9,362 nt of DNA from Verrucomicrobiota bacterium (GCA_028872645.1 JAPKDK010000102.1:1-9362), one strand, 5' to 3'; positions 1-6,475 are shown, counted from the stretch's first letter. Notes: generated by a model not told the origin, from the sequence alone. Made by a program: numbers and translations.

Positions 1-421
1 CGGTGTAATTATGCGTGAGCCCGTAGAGGCATTTGGATTTTTTAATGAGCTTCTCGAGCGCCTGGGCTTCCTTTAGGTTGAAGGTGGCGGGTTTGTCGCT
101 CAGCACGTGGAAGCCATTTTCCAGCGCTATTTTCGCGGGCGGGAAGTGCATGTGATTGGGCGTGACAATGGACACGAAATCCATCCGCTCATCAGGGGGC
201 AACGCGGCTTCCTTAGCGATCATCTCCTCAAAGGTGCCGTAACAGCGCTTGGCGGGCAGGAAGAGGTCGCGGCCGCTGGCTTTGGATTTGCGCGGACTGC
301 TGGAAAACGCGCCGCAGACGAGTTCGATTTGGCCATCCATATTCGCGGCAATGCGGTGCACTGCGCCAATAAACGCGCCGCGACCGCCGCCGACCATTCC
401 GTAACGAATTTTTCTGCTCAT
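1..421 (-). CDS. Gfo/Idh/MocA family oxidoreductase, N-terminal 140 residues (partial)
   Basis: The minus strand reads from an ATG at 421-419 without a stop to the left edge, giving the N-terminal NAD(P)-binding Rossmann part of a Gfo/Idh/MocA oxidoreductase. What is seen: the nucleotide-binding loop GGGRGAF at residues 11-17, the TPNHMH segment at 87-92 at the end of a Rossmann strand, and DKP at 109-111 where the family usually has EKP, whose lysine is catalytic. The last visible residues, YGLTHNYT, are typical of the family in PVC bacteria. These enzymes oxidise or reduce sugars, inositols and related polyols with NAD(P). The substrate cannot be told from this piece, and the substrate-binding C-terminal domain lies outside. 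There is no signal peptide or Tat motif, so it should be cytoplasmic. It is divergent from panD, with 100 nt between the two starts. No clear Shine-Dalgarno precedes the ATG. Confidence 0.9.
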   Translation of the reverse strand, partial: MSRKIRYGMVGGGRGAFIGAVHRIAANMDGQIELVCGAFSSSPRKSKASGRDLFLPAKRCYGTFEEMIAKEAALPPDERMDFVSIVTPNHMHFPPAKIALENGFHVLSDKPATFNLKEAQALEKLIKKSKCLYGLTHNYT

Positions 422-521
422 AATTTTTTGTGTGATTACACTAAAAGTGATTGAAACCGGTTGCGCGGCCTTTATATTGACCGCCCTTCGCCAAGTCAAC
501 GGCGTTTGACCTTGGGAGACG
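422..521. other. Divergent intergenic region between the oxidoreductase gene and panD
   Basis: This 100-nt spacer separates two divergently read genes and is AT-richer than its surroundings. It carries the putative panD promoter (451-478) and the panD ribosome binding site GGGAG at 514-518, only 3 nt before the ATG. It also holds two direct copies of GTGATT (432-437 and 447-452) with a 15-nt period. I could not pick a convincing promoter for the leftward gene. Confidence 0.6.
451..478 (+). promoter_or_regulatory. Putative sigma-70-type promoter of panD
   Basis: TTGAAA at 451-456 and TATATT at 473-478 match the -35 and -10 consensus well and are separated by 16 nt. Transcription would start near 485, giving a leader of about 37 nt before the panD ATG at 522. 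The assignment rests on sequence match and position only. The sigma-factor preferences of this organism are not known from the window. Confidence 0.5.
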
Positions 522-878
522 ATGCAAATCCAACTGCTCAAATCAAAAATCCACCGCGCGGCGGTGACCGATGCCAACGTGAACTACGAGGGCAGCATCA
601 CCATCGACCGCGAGTTGATGGACCGAGTAGCGCTGCGGCCCTACGAGCGCGTGCTATGCGGCAACCTCGCCAATGGCGAACGCTTCGAGACTTACGCCAT
701 CGCGGGCGAGGCGGGCAACGGCGCGATCATTCTCAACGGTGCAACGGCGCATCTTGGCAAAGTCGGCGATCGCATCACGATCATGACCTTTGCCACGGTG
801 GACGATGCCGAAGCGGCGGACTGGAAACCGAATGTGATTGTACTTGGCAAAAATAACGGTATCATCACCACCCGTTAG
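522..878 (+). CDS. panD: Aspartate 1-decarboxylase (pyruvoyl enzyme precursor)
   Basis: PanD converts L-aspartate to beta-alanine and CO2 in the cytoplasm, supplying the beta-alanine half of pantothenate and so of coenzyme A. The 118-residue product has close to the usual family length. The proenzyme is cleaved between Gly24 and Ser25 (context YEGSITID), and the serine becomes the catalytic pyruvoyl group. Other conserved family positions are present: Lys9 and His11 in LKSKIHR, Arg54, Thr57 and Tyr58 in RFETY, and Asn72 in the NGATAH segment. All processing and active-site residues I can check are intact, so it should be functional. The start is supported by the family N-terminus and by GGGAG at 514-518, which sits unusually close (3 nt). 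A good promoter lies at 451-478. lpxD follows after 43 nt on the same strand and is probably co-transcribed. Confidence 0.96.
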   Translation: MQIQLLKSKIHRAAVTDANVNYEGSITIDRELMDRVALRPYERVLCGNLANGERFETYAIAGEAGNGAIILNGATAHLGKVGDRITIMTFATVDDAEAADWKPNVIVLGKNNGIITTR

Positions 879-921
879 GCGTTTTAGCGCCACAACATTA
901 ACCAAAAGAAAGGCTTTCGCC

Positions 922-2037
922 ATGCTCTTCACAGCGGGAGATATCGCTGTAAAACTGGGCGGCAAAGTGCTGGGCGACCACACGATGCCACTCACCGGAT
1001 TTCAAGCCGCCGACCGCGCACGCGCCGGCGACCTCACCTTCGCCGAGAACCGCACCTTCTTTGAACGCGCCGAGCAAAGTGCCGCCAGTGCGATCATCAT
1101 CGACAAAACTTTTACCTCCGAGCGCAAGGTGCTCATCCAAGTGCCCAGCGCGCGCATTGCGTTTGCCAAAGTGGTGCCGCTCTTTTATCCCGAGCCCGGC
1201 CCGCCCACGGGCATCCATCCTTCCGCCATCATCTCGGAAAAAGCAGAGGTCCACCCCGAGGCCTGCGTGGGCGCGCACGTCATCATTGGCGACGGCGCGA
1301 AGATCGGCGCGCGCACGATTTTGCACGGCAACAATTATGTGGATGAAAACTGCGTGATCGGCGAGGACTGCGCGATTTTTCATAACGTCTCGCTGTACCC
1401 GCGCACGGAGCTGGGCGATCGCGTGCGGATTCACGCGGGCACCATCGTGGGCAGCGACGGCTTTGGCTACGTGCAGGAAGGCGGCAAGCATTTGAAGGTG
1501 CCGCAAATCGGCAACGTGGTGATTGACGACGATGTGGAGATTGGCGCGAATGTCACCATCGACCGTGGTGCGCTCGGCCCCACTCATATCGGCAAAGGCA
1601 CCAAGATTGATAACCTCGTGCAAATCGCCCACAACGTTTCCACCGGCGAAAACTGCCTCGTGGTCGCCCAAGCCGGCATCGCGGGCAGCACCAAGCTGGG
1701 CAATTATTGTACGATCGCGGGGCAAGTGGGAATCGCTGGGCATTTGCGGATTGGCAATCACGTGACGATTGCTGCACAGAGCGGCGTGATGCGTGATATC
1801 AATGACGGCGGCAAATGGTGGGGCATACCCGCCCAGCCGGACAAGCAGATGAAACGCCAGCTATTGGCCCTGCAAAAACTGCCGGATCTGCTGCGCCGCT
1901 ATAATCGTTTCGAGAAATTTACCAAGCCACGCATCATGACACCCGAGGAATTAGCCGAATCCAAAGCCAAAGCAGAGGCCGCAAAAGCGGCCAAAACAGC
2001 CAAAGCAGCTGAGTTGGCCGCAGAAAAAAACGCTTAA
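922..2037 (+). CDS. lpxD: UDP-3-O-acylglucosamine N-acyltransferase (lipid A biosynthesis)
   Basis: LpxD transfers an acyl chain from acyl-ACP to the 2-amino group of UDP-3-O-acyl-glucosamine, the third step of lipid A synthesis, at the cytoplasmic side. The product is 371 residues. An N-terminal uridine-binding domain (about 1-95) is followed by a left-handed parallel beta-helix of hexapeptide repeats (about 96-295). The family motif DGFGY is at 179-183, and the catalytic histidine is His237 in QIAHNV. A C-terminal helical part ends in a Lys/Ala-rich tail (341-371) that makes the protein about 30 residues longer than the 341-residue E. coli enzyme. The frame is open upstream to 838, but that would overlap panD. 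ATG 922 has AAGG at 910-913 with 8-nt spacing and the expected family N-terminus. The gene lies outside the usual bamA-skp-lpxD-fabZ-lpxA cluster, between panD and rplM. Confidence 0.95.
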   Translation: MLFTAGDIAVKLGGKVLGDHTMPLTGFQAADRARAGDLTFAENRTFFERAEQSAASAIIIDKTFTSERKVLIQVPSARIAFAKVVPLFYPEPGPPTGIHPSAIISEKAEVHPEACVGAHVIIGDGAKIGARTILHGNNYVDENCVIGEDCAIFHNVSLYPRTELGDRVRIHAGTIVGSDGFGYVQEGGKHLKVPQIGNVVIDDDVEIGANVTIDRGALGPTHIGKGTKIDNLVQIAHNVSTGENCLVVAQAGIAGSTKLGNYCTIAGQVGIAGHLRIGNHVTIAAQSGVMRDINDGGKWWGIPAQPDKQMKRQLLALQKLPDLLRRYNRFEKFTKPRIMTPEELAESKAKAEAAKAAKTAKAAELAAEKNA

Positions 2038-2052
2038 AGTGCCAGAAACCTA

Positions 2053-2080
2053 TTGACCCATCGGTGTTTTCTGGTATTTT
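2053..2080 (+). promoter_or_regulatory. Putative extended -10 promoter of rplM-rpsI
   Basis: TTGACC at 2053-2058 is one base from the -35 consensus. TATTTT at 2075-2080 follows after 16 nt and is preceded by TGG, an extended -10 element (TGn). Transcription would begin near 2087, leaving a leader of only about 16 nt before the rplM ATG at 2103. The position, directly after the lpxD stop and before a ribosomal protein pair, fits a separate strong promoter for translation genes. This is a sequence match only. Confidence 0.55.
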
Positions 2081-2102
2081 CTTCGCCCCTTCGAACACAG
2101 GA

Positions 2103-2534
2103 ATGAAAACTTTTTTGCCAAAAATAGATATGCAAACGCGCGCGTGGCACGTGGTGGATGCCGATGGGCTGGTGCTTGGGCGCCTCGCCGAAAGGATCGC
2201 CAATGTCCTGCGCGGCCGCGATAAACCCACTTACACGCCGCACCTTGATGGCGGCGATTTTGTGGTCGTCATCAATGCCGAGAAAATTAAGGTGACCGGC
2301 AACAAAGAGGACGCCAAGGAATACCAGCGCTACAGCGGCTGGCGCGGTGGACTCAAGCGCATCCCCTTTGCCGATATGCGCGAGAAACATCCCGAGCGCA
2401 TTATTATGGCCGCCGTGAAAGGGATGTTGCCCCGCAATCGCCTCGGCTCCAGACTGCTCACCAAATTGAAAGTGTTCAAGGGCACCGAGCATCCGCACGG
2501 CGCGCAAAACCCTGAACCGATGACTTTGAAATAA
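2103..2534 (+). CDS. rplM: 50S ribosomal protein L13
   Basis: The 143-residue product is the large-subunit protein L13, an early-assembly 23S rRNA-binding protein. It begins MKTFLPK, as the E. coli protein begins MKTFTAK. It also shows VVDADGLVLGRLAERIA near residues 17-33, YTPHLDGGDF, VTGNK, and the signature region RPERI-like, VKGMLPRNRLGS and KLKVFKGTEHPH near the C-terminus. Length matches the family. The frame is open upstream to an ATG at 2064, but homology and the promoter at 2053-2080 favour ATG 2103. A later ATG at 2130 would remove the conserved start. There is no properly spaced Shine-Dalgarno: AGGA at 2099-2102 touches the start codon. rpsI follows after 1 nt, the usual rplM-rpsI operon, so translational coupling is likely. 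Confidence 0.97.
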   Translation: MKTFLPKIDMQTRAWHVVDADGLVLGRLAERIANVLRGRDKPTYTPHLDGGDFVVVINAEKIKVTGNKEDAKEYQRYSGWRGGLKRIPFADMREKHPERIIMAAVKGMLPRNRLGSRLLTKLKVFKGTEHPHGAQNPEPMTLK

Positions 2535-2535
2535 G

Positions 2536-2937
2536 ATGCCTGACGCTATCACTGGAGAATTCCTCGGCACCGGCCGTCGCAAAGCAGCGACCGCCCGCGT
2601 GCGAATCAAACCCGGCAACGGAAAAATTACCGTCAACCGCCGCACGTTTGAAAATTATTTCCCCGTCGAATCGCACCGCCTCATCGTGGGCGAGCCTTTC
2701 ATTGCCACGGAGAATGTTGAAAAATTTGACGTGCGCGTAAACGTCCAAGGCGGCGGCCAAGCCGGCCAAGCCGATGCCGTGCGCCTGGGCATCTCCCGCG
2801 CGCTGCTGGAATACGACGCCGAGCTGCGCCCAACCCTCAAAGCCGAGGGCTTGCTGCATCGTGACGCCCGCGTGCGCGAGCGCAAAAAGCCCGGCCAGCC
2901 CGGTGCTCGCAAGCACTTCCAGTTCAGCAAACGCTAA
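2536..2937 (+). CDS. rpsI: 30S ribosomal protein S9
   Basis: The 133-residue product is the small-subunit protein S9. Its C-terminal tail reaches the P-site tRNA in the ribosome. Family landmarks are present in order: GTGRRKAATARV near residues 11-22, KPGNGKITVN, the glycine-rich VQGGGQAGQADAVRLGISRAL segment in the middle, RDARVRERKKPG, and the invariant C-terminal QFSKR. Length is close to that of E. coli S9 (130). The start codon lies one base after the rplM stop, and no separate ribosome binding site is needed if translation is coupled. The gene is closed by a strong intrinsic terminator beginning 18 nt downstream, so the rplM-rpsI transcript ends here. Confidence 0.97.
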   Translation: MPDAITGEFLGTGRRKAATARVRIKPGNGKITVNRRTFENYFPVESHRLIVGEPFIATENVEKFDVRVNVQGGGQAGQADAVRLGISRALLEYDAELRPTLKAEGLLHRDARVRERKKPGQPGARKHFQFSKR

Positions 2938-2955
2938 CCTCAAAAACGCTTTCGC

Positions 2956-2990
2956 AAACCCCGCTGGTTCGCCGGCGGGGTTTTTTGTTT
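2956..2990 (+). terminator. Rho-independent terminator after rpsI
   Basis: CCCCGC at 2959-2964 pairs with GCGGGG at 2975-2980. The stem extends inward through a T-G wobble and GG/CC to a TTCG tetraloop (2968-2971), and outward through AAA 2956-2958 with TTT 2981-2983. A T-rich tract (2981-2990) follows at once. Stem, stable UUCG loop and U-run make this the clearest regulatory element in the window. It lies 18 nt after the rpsI stop and separates the ribosomal unit from argC. Confidence 0.93.
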
Positions 2991-3039
2991 TCAATTTTTG
3001 ATTTCAATTGTAACCAAAACAACGCACAACACAATCGAT

Positions 3040-4110
3040 ATGAGCGTAGCTCAAAAAGTGAAAACCGCCATCGTGGGCGCCTCCGGCTATTCAGGCGAAG
3101 AACTCGTGCGGTTGCTCATCGGGCATCCGCACGCGGAACTCACCGCCGTCACCTCGCGCCAATACGCGGGGCAAACATTGGCCGCAATATTTCCACGCTT
3201 CGCCGGCAATGCCGTAGCCGACTCGCTGCAATTCACCGAGCCAAATGTGGAAGCGCTGGCGGAGGCTGCCGATGTGGTGTTCCTCGCCCTGCCCCACGGC
3301 GTGGCGGCTGAGTTTGCCGAGCCGTTGCTCGCGGCGGGCGCGAAGGTCATCGATCTCTCTGCCGATTTCCGCCTCAACGACGCCAGCGTGTACGAGGAAT
3401 TTTACGGCAACACCCATCCCGCGCCCGCGCTTTTGGAGCAATCGGTTTACGGAATGCCCGAGCTATATCGCGATGCCATCCGCAACGCCAAACTCATCGC
3501 CTCGCCCGGCTGTTATCCCACCAGCATTTTGCTACCCACCGTGCCACTCTTGCGGGCGGGCCTCATTAAATCCACCGGCATCATCGCCGACAGCCTCAGC
3601 GGCGTCAGCGGCGCGGGCCGAAACCTGAGCGCGGATTTCATGTACACCGAATGCAACGAAAGCGCGCGGCCCTACGGCATTCCCAAACACCGGCATCTTT
3701 CGGAAATTGAACAGGAACTTTCGCTCGCCGCCGAAGCGCAAGTCACCATTCAATTTTCCCCGCACCTCATCCCCATCAATCGCGGCATCCTCACCACCCT
3801 TTACCTTGCGCCCACGGAAAAATTTGAAACCGAAGCGGAAGAAAATGCACTCGCCAAACAGATCGCCGATTGCCTCGCCACCGCCTATGGCGATGAACCC
3901 TTCGTACGCCTCCTGCCGCCTGACCAATTGCCCGACACCAAAAACGTCGCACACACCAATTATCTCGACCTTGCCTTCCGCCTCGACCGCCGCACCGGAC
4001 GCCTCATTATCACAAGCGCCCTCGACAATCTAGTGAAGGGCGCCAGCGGCCAAGCCGTCCAAAGCCTCAATTTGCTCTGCGAATTCAATGAAACCTCAGG
4101 GTTAACCTGA
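3040..4110 (+). CDS. argC: N-acetyl-gamma-glutamyl-phosphate reductase
   Basis: ArgC reduces N-acetyl-glutamyl 5-phosphate to N-acetylglutamate semialdehyde with NADPH, the third step of arginine synthesis, in the cytoplasm. The 356-residue product has the nucleotide-binding loop GASGYSG at 13-19, FLALPHG at 81-87, the DLSADFRL motif at 105-112, the catalytic cysteine Cys158 in ASPGCYPTS, SGVSGAGR at 187-194, and the active-site KHRH at 216-219 followed by EIEQ. The length fits the ArgC type of about 345 residues. The frame is open back to a TTG at 2998, but that codon lies just beyond the upstream terminator; ATG 3040 gives the family N-terminus. No good Shine-Dalgarno or promoter is visible in 2991-3039. 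The next gene starts 5 nt after the stop, so the two are probably co-transcribed. No other arginine gene is in the window. Confidence 0.96.
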   Translation: MSVAQKVKTAIVGASGYSGEELVRLLIGHPHAELTAVTSRQYAGQTLAAIFPRFAGNAVADSLQFTEPNVEALAEAADVVFLALPHGVAAEFAEPLLAAGAKVIDLSADFRLNDASVYEEFYGNTHPAPALLEQSVYGMPELYRDAIRNAKLIASPGCYPTSILLPTVPLLRAGLIKSTGIIADSLSGVSGAGRNLSADFMYTECNESARPYGIPKHRHLSEIEQELSLAAEAQVTIQFSPHLIPINRGILTTLYLAPTEKFETEAEENALAKQIADCLATAYGDEPFVRLLPPDQLPDTKNVAHTNYLDLAFRLDRRTGRLIITSALDNLVKGASGQAVQSLNLLCEFNETSGLT

Positions 4111-4115
4111 TAAAG

Positions 4116-6425
4116 ATGCAAAAGATAAAATACATTTTCCAGCTTGGGGTGATCCTTACCGTGGGTTGCACCACGACCTCGGAAACCACGCCTCAGGTTG
4201 CTAAGCAGGCTGAATATACATTCGATCCTTCCGGCCCGCCCGCGGGACATTCCAGCCACGGCGCGGAGCTAAATAAAGGACCGCGCCAAGCCGCGTATTT
4301 GATGGACACCACCAGCAATGTGTCCTTCCCCATCACCACGGATTCACTCGAGGCACAGAATTTTTTCAATCAAGGCGTGGGGCAGATTCACGGCTTTTGG
4401 TATCTCGAAGCTGAACGTTCTTTCCGCCAAGTGCTCAAGCTTGACCCCGGCCATCCGATGGCTTACTGGGGCATCACGATGGCCAACGCGAGCAATCGTG
4501 GCCGCTCCAAACCGCTCATCGCCAAAGCCGTCGCCGGCAAAAGCCGCGTGAGCGAACGCGAGCGGATGTGGATTGACGCAATGGCCGCATATCAAAACGA
4601 ATCCGATTCCAAAAAACGCAAGGCCGGCATTCTGAAATCTGCCCAGGAACTCGCCGCCAAATACCCCGACGACCTTGAAGCTCAGGCATTTCTCGCATTG
4701 CGAATGTACAATGATTCGCGTTCCAAAAAGAACACCGAGGTGGTGGAAAAACAAATCGCAAAAGTTCTCGCCAAAAACCCCAAACACCCTTGCCATCATT
4801 ATCGAATTCATCTTTGGGACTACAAAGACCCCAAACGCGCCGTGCCCTCCATCGGCCAATGCGGCCAAGCCGCGCCTGGCATCGCCCATATGTGGCATAT
4901 GCCCGGCCACATTCTCTCACGCCTCAAACGCTATAACGACGCCGCATGGCAACAAGAAGCCAGCGCCCGCGTGGACCACGCCCACATGATGCGCGACCGC
5001 GTGATGCCCGATCGCATCCATAATTTCGCCCACAACAACGAATGGCTCACGCGTAACCTCGGCCACGCCGGACGCGTGCGCCACGGACTTACCATGGCCA
5101 AGAATATGATCGAGCTGCCCCGCCTGCCTTCCGTTAAAACCAATGGCACATGGACCGTTTCCACCCGGGGCAGCTACACCTACGGCAAACGCCATCTGAA
5201 CGGGCTGCTCACCCACTACGAACTTTGGAACGAAACCCTCGCGCTGAAAGACACTCATTACCTGCTCCCCGGAAAAGCCGCCGCCGATAAAGCCAAGTAC
5301 TGGCGACTGCTTGCTTGCGCCTATTTCAACACCGGCAAAACCACCGAGGCCGAGGCACTCCTCGCGCAAATGGAAAAAATGCTCACCGAGCAACAATCCG
5401 GAAAAACCAAAGCCGGCAGCACCGCCGAAGCCAAAGCCAAGGCCGCCAAGAAAAAAGCCAGCGACGTACGCCGCGCCAAGAATGATGCCGAACGCCCGTA
5501 CAACACCACCATCAAAACGCTCACCCACGGGATCGCCGAGGCGAAAATGTACCGCGCACTGGCCAAGGGCGACAAGGCAGTCGCCAAAACTTTTCTGGCA
5601 AAAGCATCGGACATCCGTGGCGACCGCAAGGCGATGCTGCAATTCCGCGTGGGCGACCCCGAAGCCGCATTGAAATCAGCCGCCGCCGCAGTGAAATCAG
5701 CCGCGGAACAAGCCCGCCCATTGGCGACACAAGCCTACCTGCTGCACACCACCAAAAAACCCGCCGAAGCCAAAGCCGCCTTTGAGCACCTTCGCCGCAT
5801 CGCGCCACAGCTCGATCTTGATGTGCAATGCTTCGCCCGACTCGCGCCCTTGGCCAAGTCGCTCGGCCTCCCCACCGATTGGCGCAAGCCACAGCCCACC
5901 GCCAAAGACGTTGGCTTGCGCCCCAACCTTGACGACCTCGGCCCCTTCCTCTGGCAACCATCCACCGCGCCGGCGTGGTCGCTCACCGATCGCAATCAGC
6001 AAAAATTCTCACTCGGCTCATTGCGAGGCAAACCGGTGGTGCTGATTTTTTATCTCGGCAAGGGCTGCGTGCATTGCATGGACCAACTCAACGCCTTCGA
6101 CCCCGTGGCAGCGGAATTTGAAAAGCAAGGTATCACGCTGCTCGCCGTCAGCACCGACTCCACGACCGGTTTGCGCGACACTTTCATCGGCTACGACGCC
6201 AAGGATCGGCACTTTAATTTCCCGCTGCTCAGCGATCCGACCTTGAATACCTTCCGGAACTATCGTGCCTACGATGATTTTGAGGAAACGCCTCTGCACG
6301 GCACCTTCCTCATCGATGCCAAAGGTAAAGTCCGCTGGCAGGAAATCAGCTACGAACCCTTCATGGCCCCGAAATTCCTGCTCGACGAAGCAAAGCGCCT
6401 ATTGGCACAGCCGGCTAAAAATTAG
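4116..6425 (+). CDS. Predicted lipoprotein with TPR-type helices and C-terminal peroxiredoxin/thioredoxin-fold domain
   Basis: The 769-residue product begins with a basic N-terminus, a hydrophobic stretch and TVGC (15-18), a usable though not ideal lipobox (Thr at -3). It is therefore probably anchored in a membrane facing the periplasm, or else simply exported. Residues about 79-330 are helical TPR-type repeats, with FNQG at 84-87 and LDPGHPMAYWG at 109-119. Their middle is rich in histidine: HPCHH at 224-228, HMWHMPGH at 258-265 and RIHNFAHNNEW at 300-310. A Lys/Ala-rich linker (about 429-463) and further helices lead to an AhpC/TSA-like redoxin domain at about 616-765. That domain has FYLGKGC and a CVHC pair (Cys651, Cys654), AVSTDS, FPLLSDP and HGTFLIDAKGKVRW. 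The fold suggests thiol redox or peroxide chemistry, but the target is unknown. It follows argC by 5 nt. No strong ribosome binding site is seen. The general architecture is known in PVC bacteria; the function is not. Confidence 0.85.
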   Translation: MQKIKYIFQLGVILTVGCTTTSETTPQVAKQAEYTFDPSGPPAGHSSHGAELNKGPRQAAYLMDTTSNVSFPITTDSLEAQNFFNQGVGQIHGFWYLEAERSFRQVLKLDPGHPMAYWGITMANASNRGRSKPLIAKAVAGKSRVSERERMWIDAMAAYQNESDSKKRKAGILKSAQELAAKYPDDLEAQAFLALRMYNDSRSKKNTEVVEKQIAKVLAKNPKHPCHHYRIHLWDYKDPKRAVPSIGQCGQAAPGIAHMWHMPGHILSRLKRYNDAAWQQEASARVDHAHMMRDRVMPDRIHNFAHNNEWLTRNLGHAGRVRHGLTMAKNMIELPRLPSVKTNGTWTVSTRGSYTYGKRHLNGLLTHYELWNETLALKDTHYLLPGKAAADKAKYWRLLACAYFNTGKTTEAEALLAQMEKMLTEQQSGKTKAGSTAEAKAKAAKKKASDVRRAKNDAERPYNTTIKTLTHGIAEAKMYRALAKGDKAVAKTFLAKASDIRGDRKAMLQFRVGDPEAALKSAAAAVKSAAEQARPLATQAYLLHTTKKPAEAKAAFEHLRRIAPQLDLDVQCFARLAPLAKSLGLPTDWRKPQPTAKDVGLRPNLDDLGPFLWQPSTAPAWSLTDRNQQKFSLGSLRGKPVVLIFYLGKGCVHCMDQLNAFDPVAAEFEKQGITLLAVSTDSTTGLRDTFIGYDAKDRHFNFPLLSDPTLNTFRNYRAYDDFEETPLHGTFLIDAKGKVRWQEISYEPFMAPKFLLDEAKRLLAQPAKN

Positions 6426-6437
6426 GCTAAAAAATCC

Positions 6438-6465
6438 TTTGCTCCCGACTGTATACGCTTACACT
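6438..6465 (+). promoter_or_regulatory. Weak candidate promoter before the ThuA-like gene
   Basis: The 50-nt gap between the lipoprotein stop and the ThuA-like start contains TTTGCT (6438-6443) and, 16 nt later, TACACT (6460-6465). If used, the transcript would start only a few nucleotides before the ATG at 6476, nearly leaderless. TATACG at 6452-6457 is an alternative -10 element. No hairpin terminator is visible in the gap, so read-through from the upstream genes is equally possible. Confidence 0.22.
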
Positions 6466-6475
6466 GGGCGCACGC

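Noticed and set aside
838..921. Upstream extension of lpxD to an ATG at 838
   Set aside because: It would overlap panD by 41 nt and add residues unlike any LpxD. ATG 922 has a good Shine-Dalgarno and the family N-terminus.
898..1761. Long minus-strand open frame (287 residues) opposite lpxD
   Set aside because: It lies wholly antisense to a well-recognised gene, has no recognisable domain, and is explained by the GC-biased third positions of lpxD.
2998..3039. TTG start for argC at 2998
   Set aside because: The codon lies only 8 nt after the T-rich tract of the terminator, and the extra residues are not part of the ArgC family.
4917..5642. Minus-strand open frame of 241 residues inside the lipoprotein gene
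   Set aside because: Composition is Gly/Phe/Val-rich with no domain, and the opposite strand has a clear TPR-redoxin protein. It is treated as a shadow.
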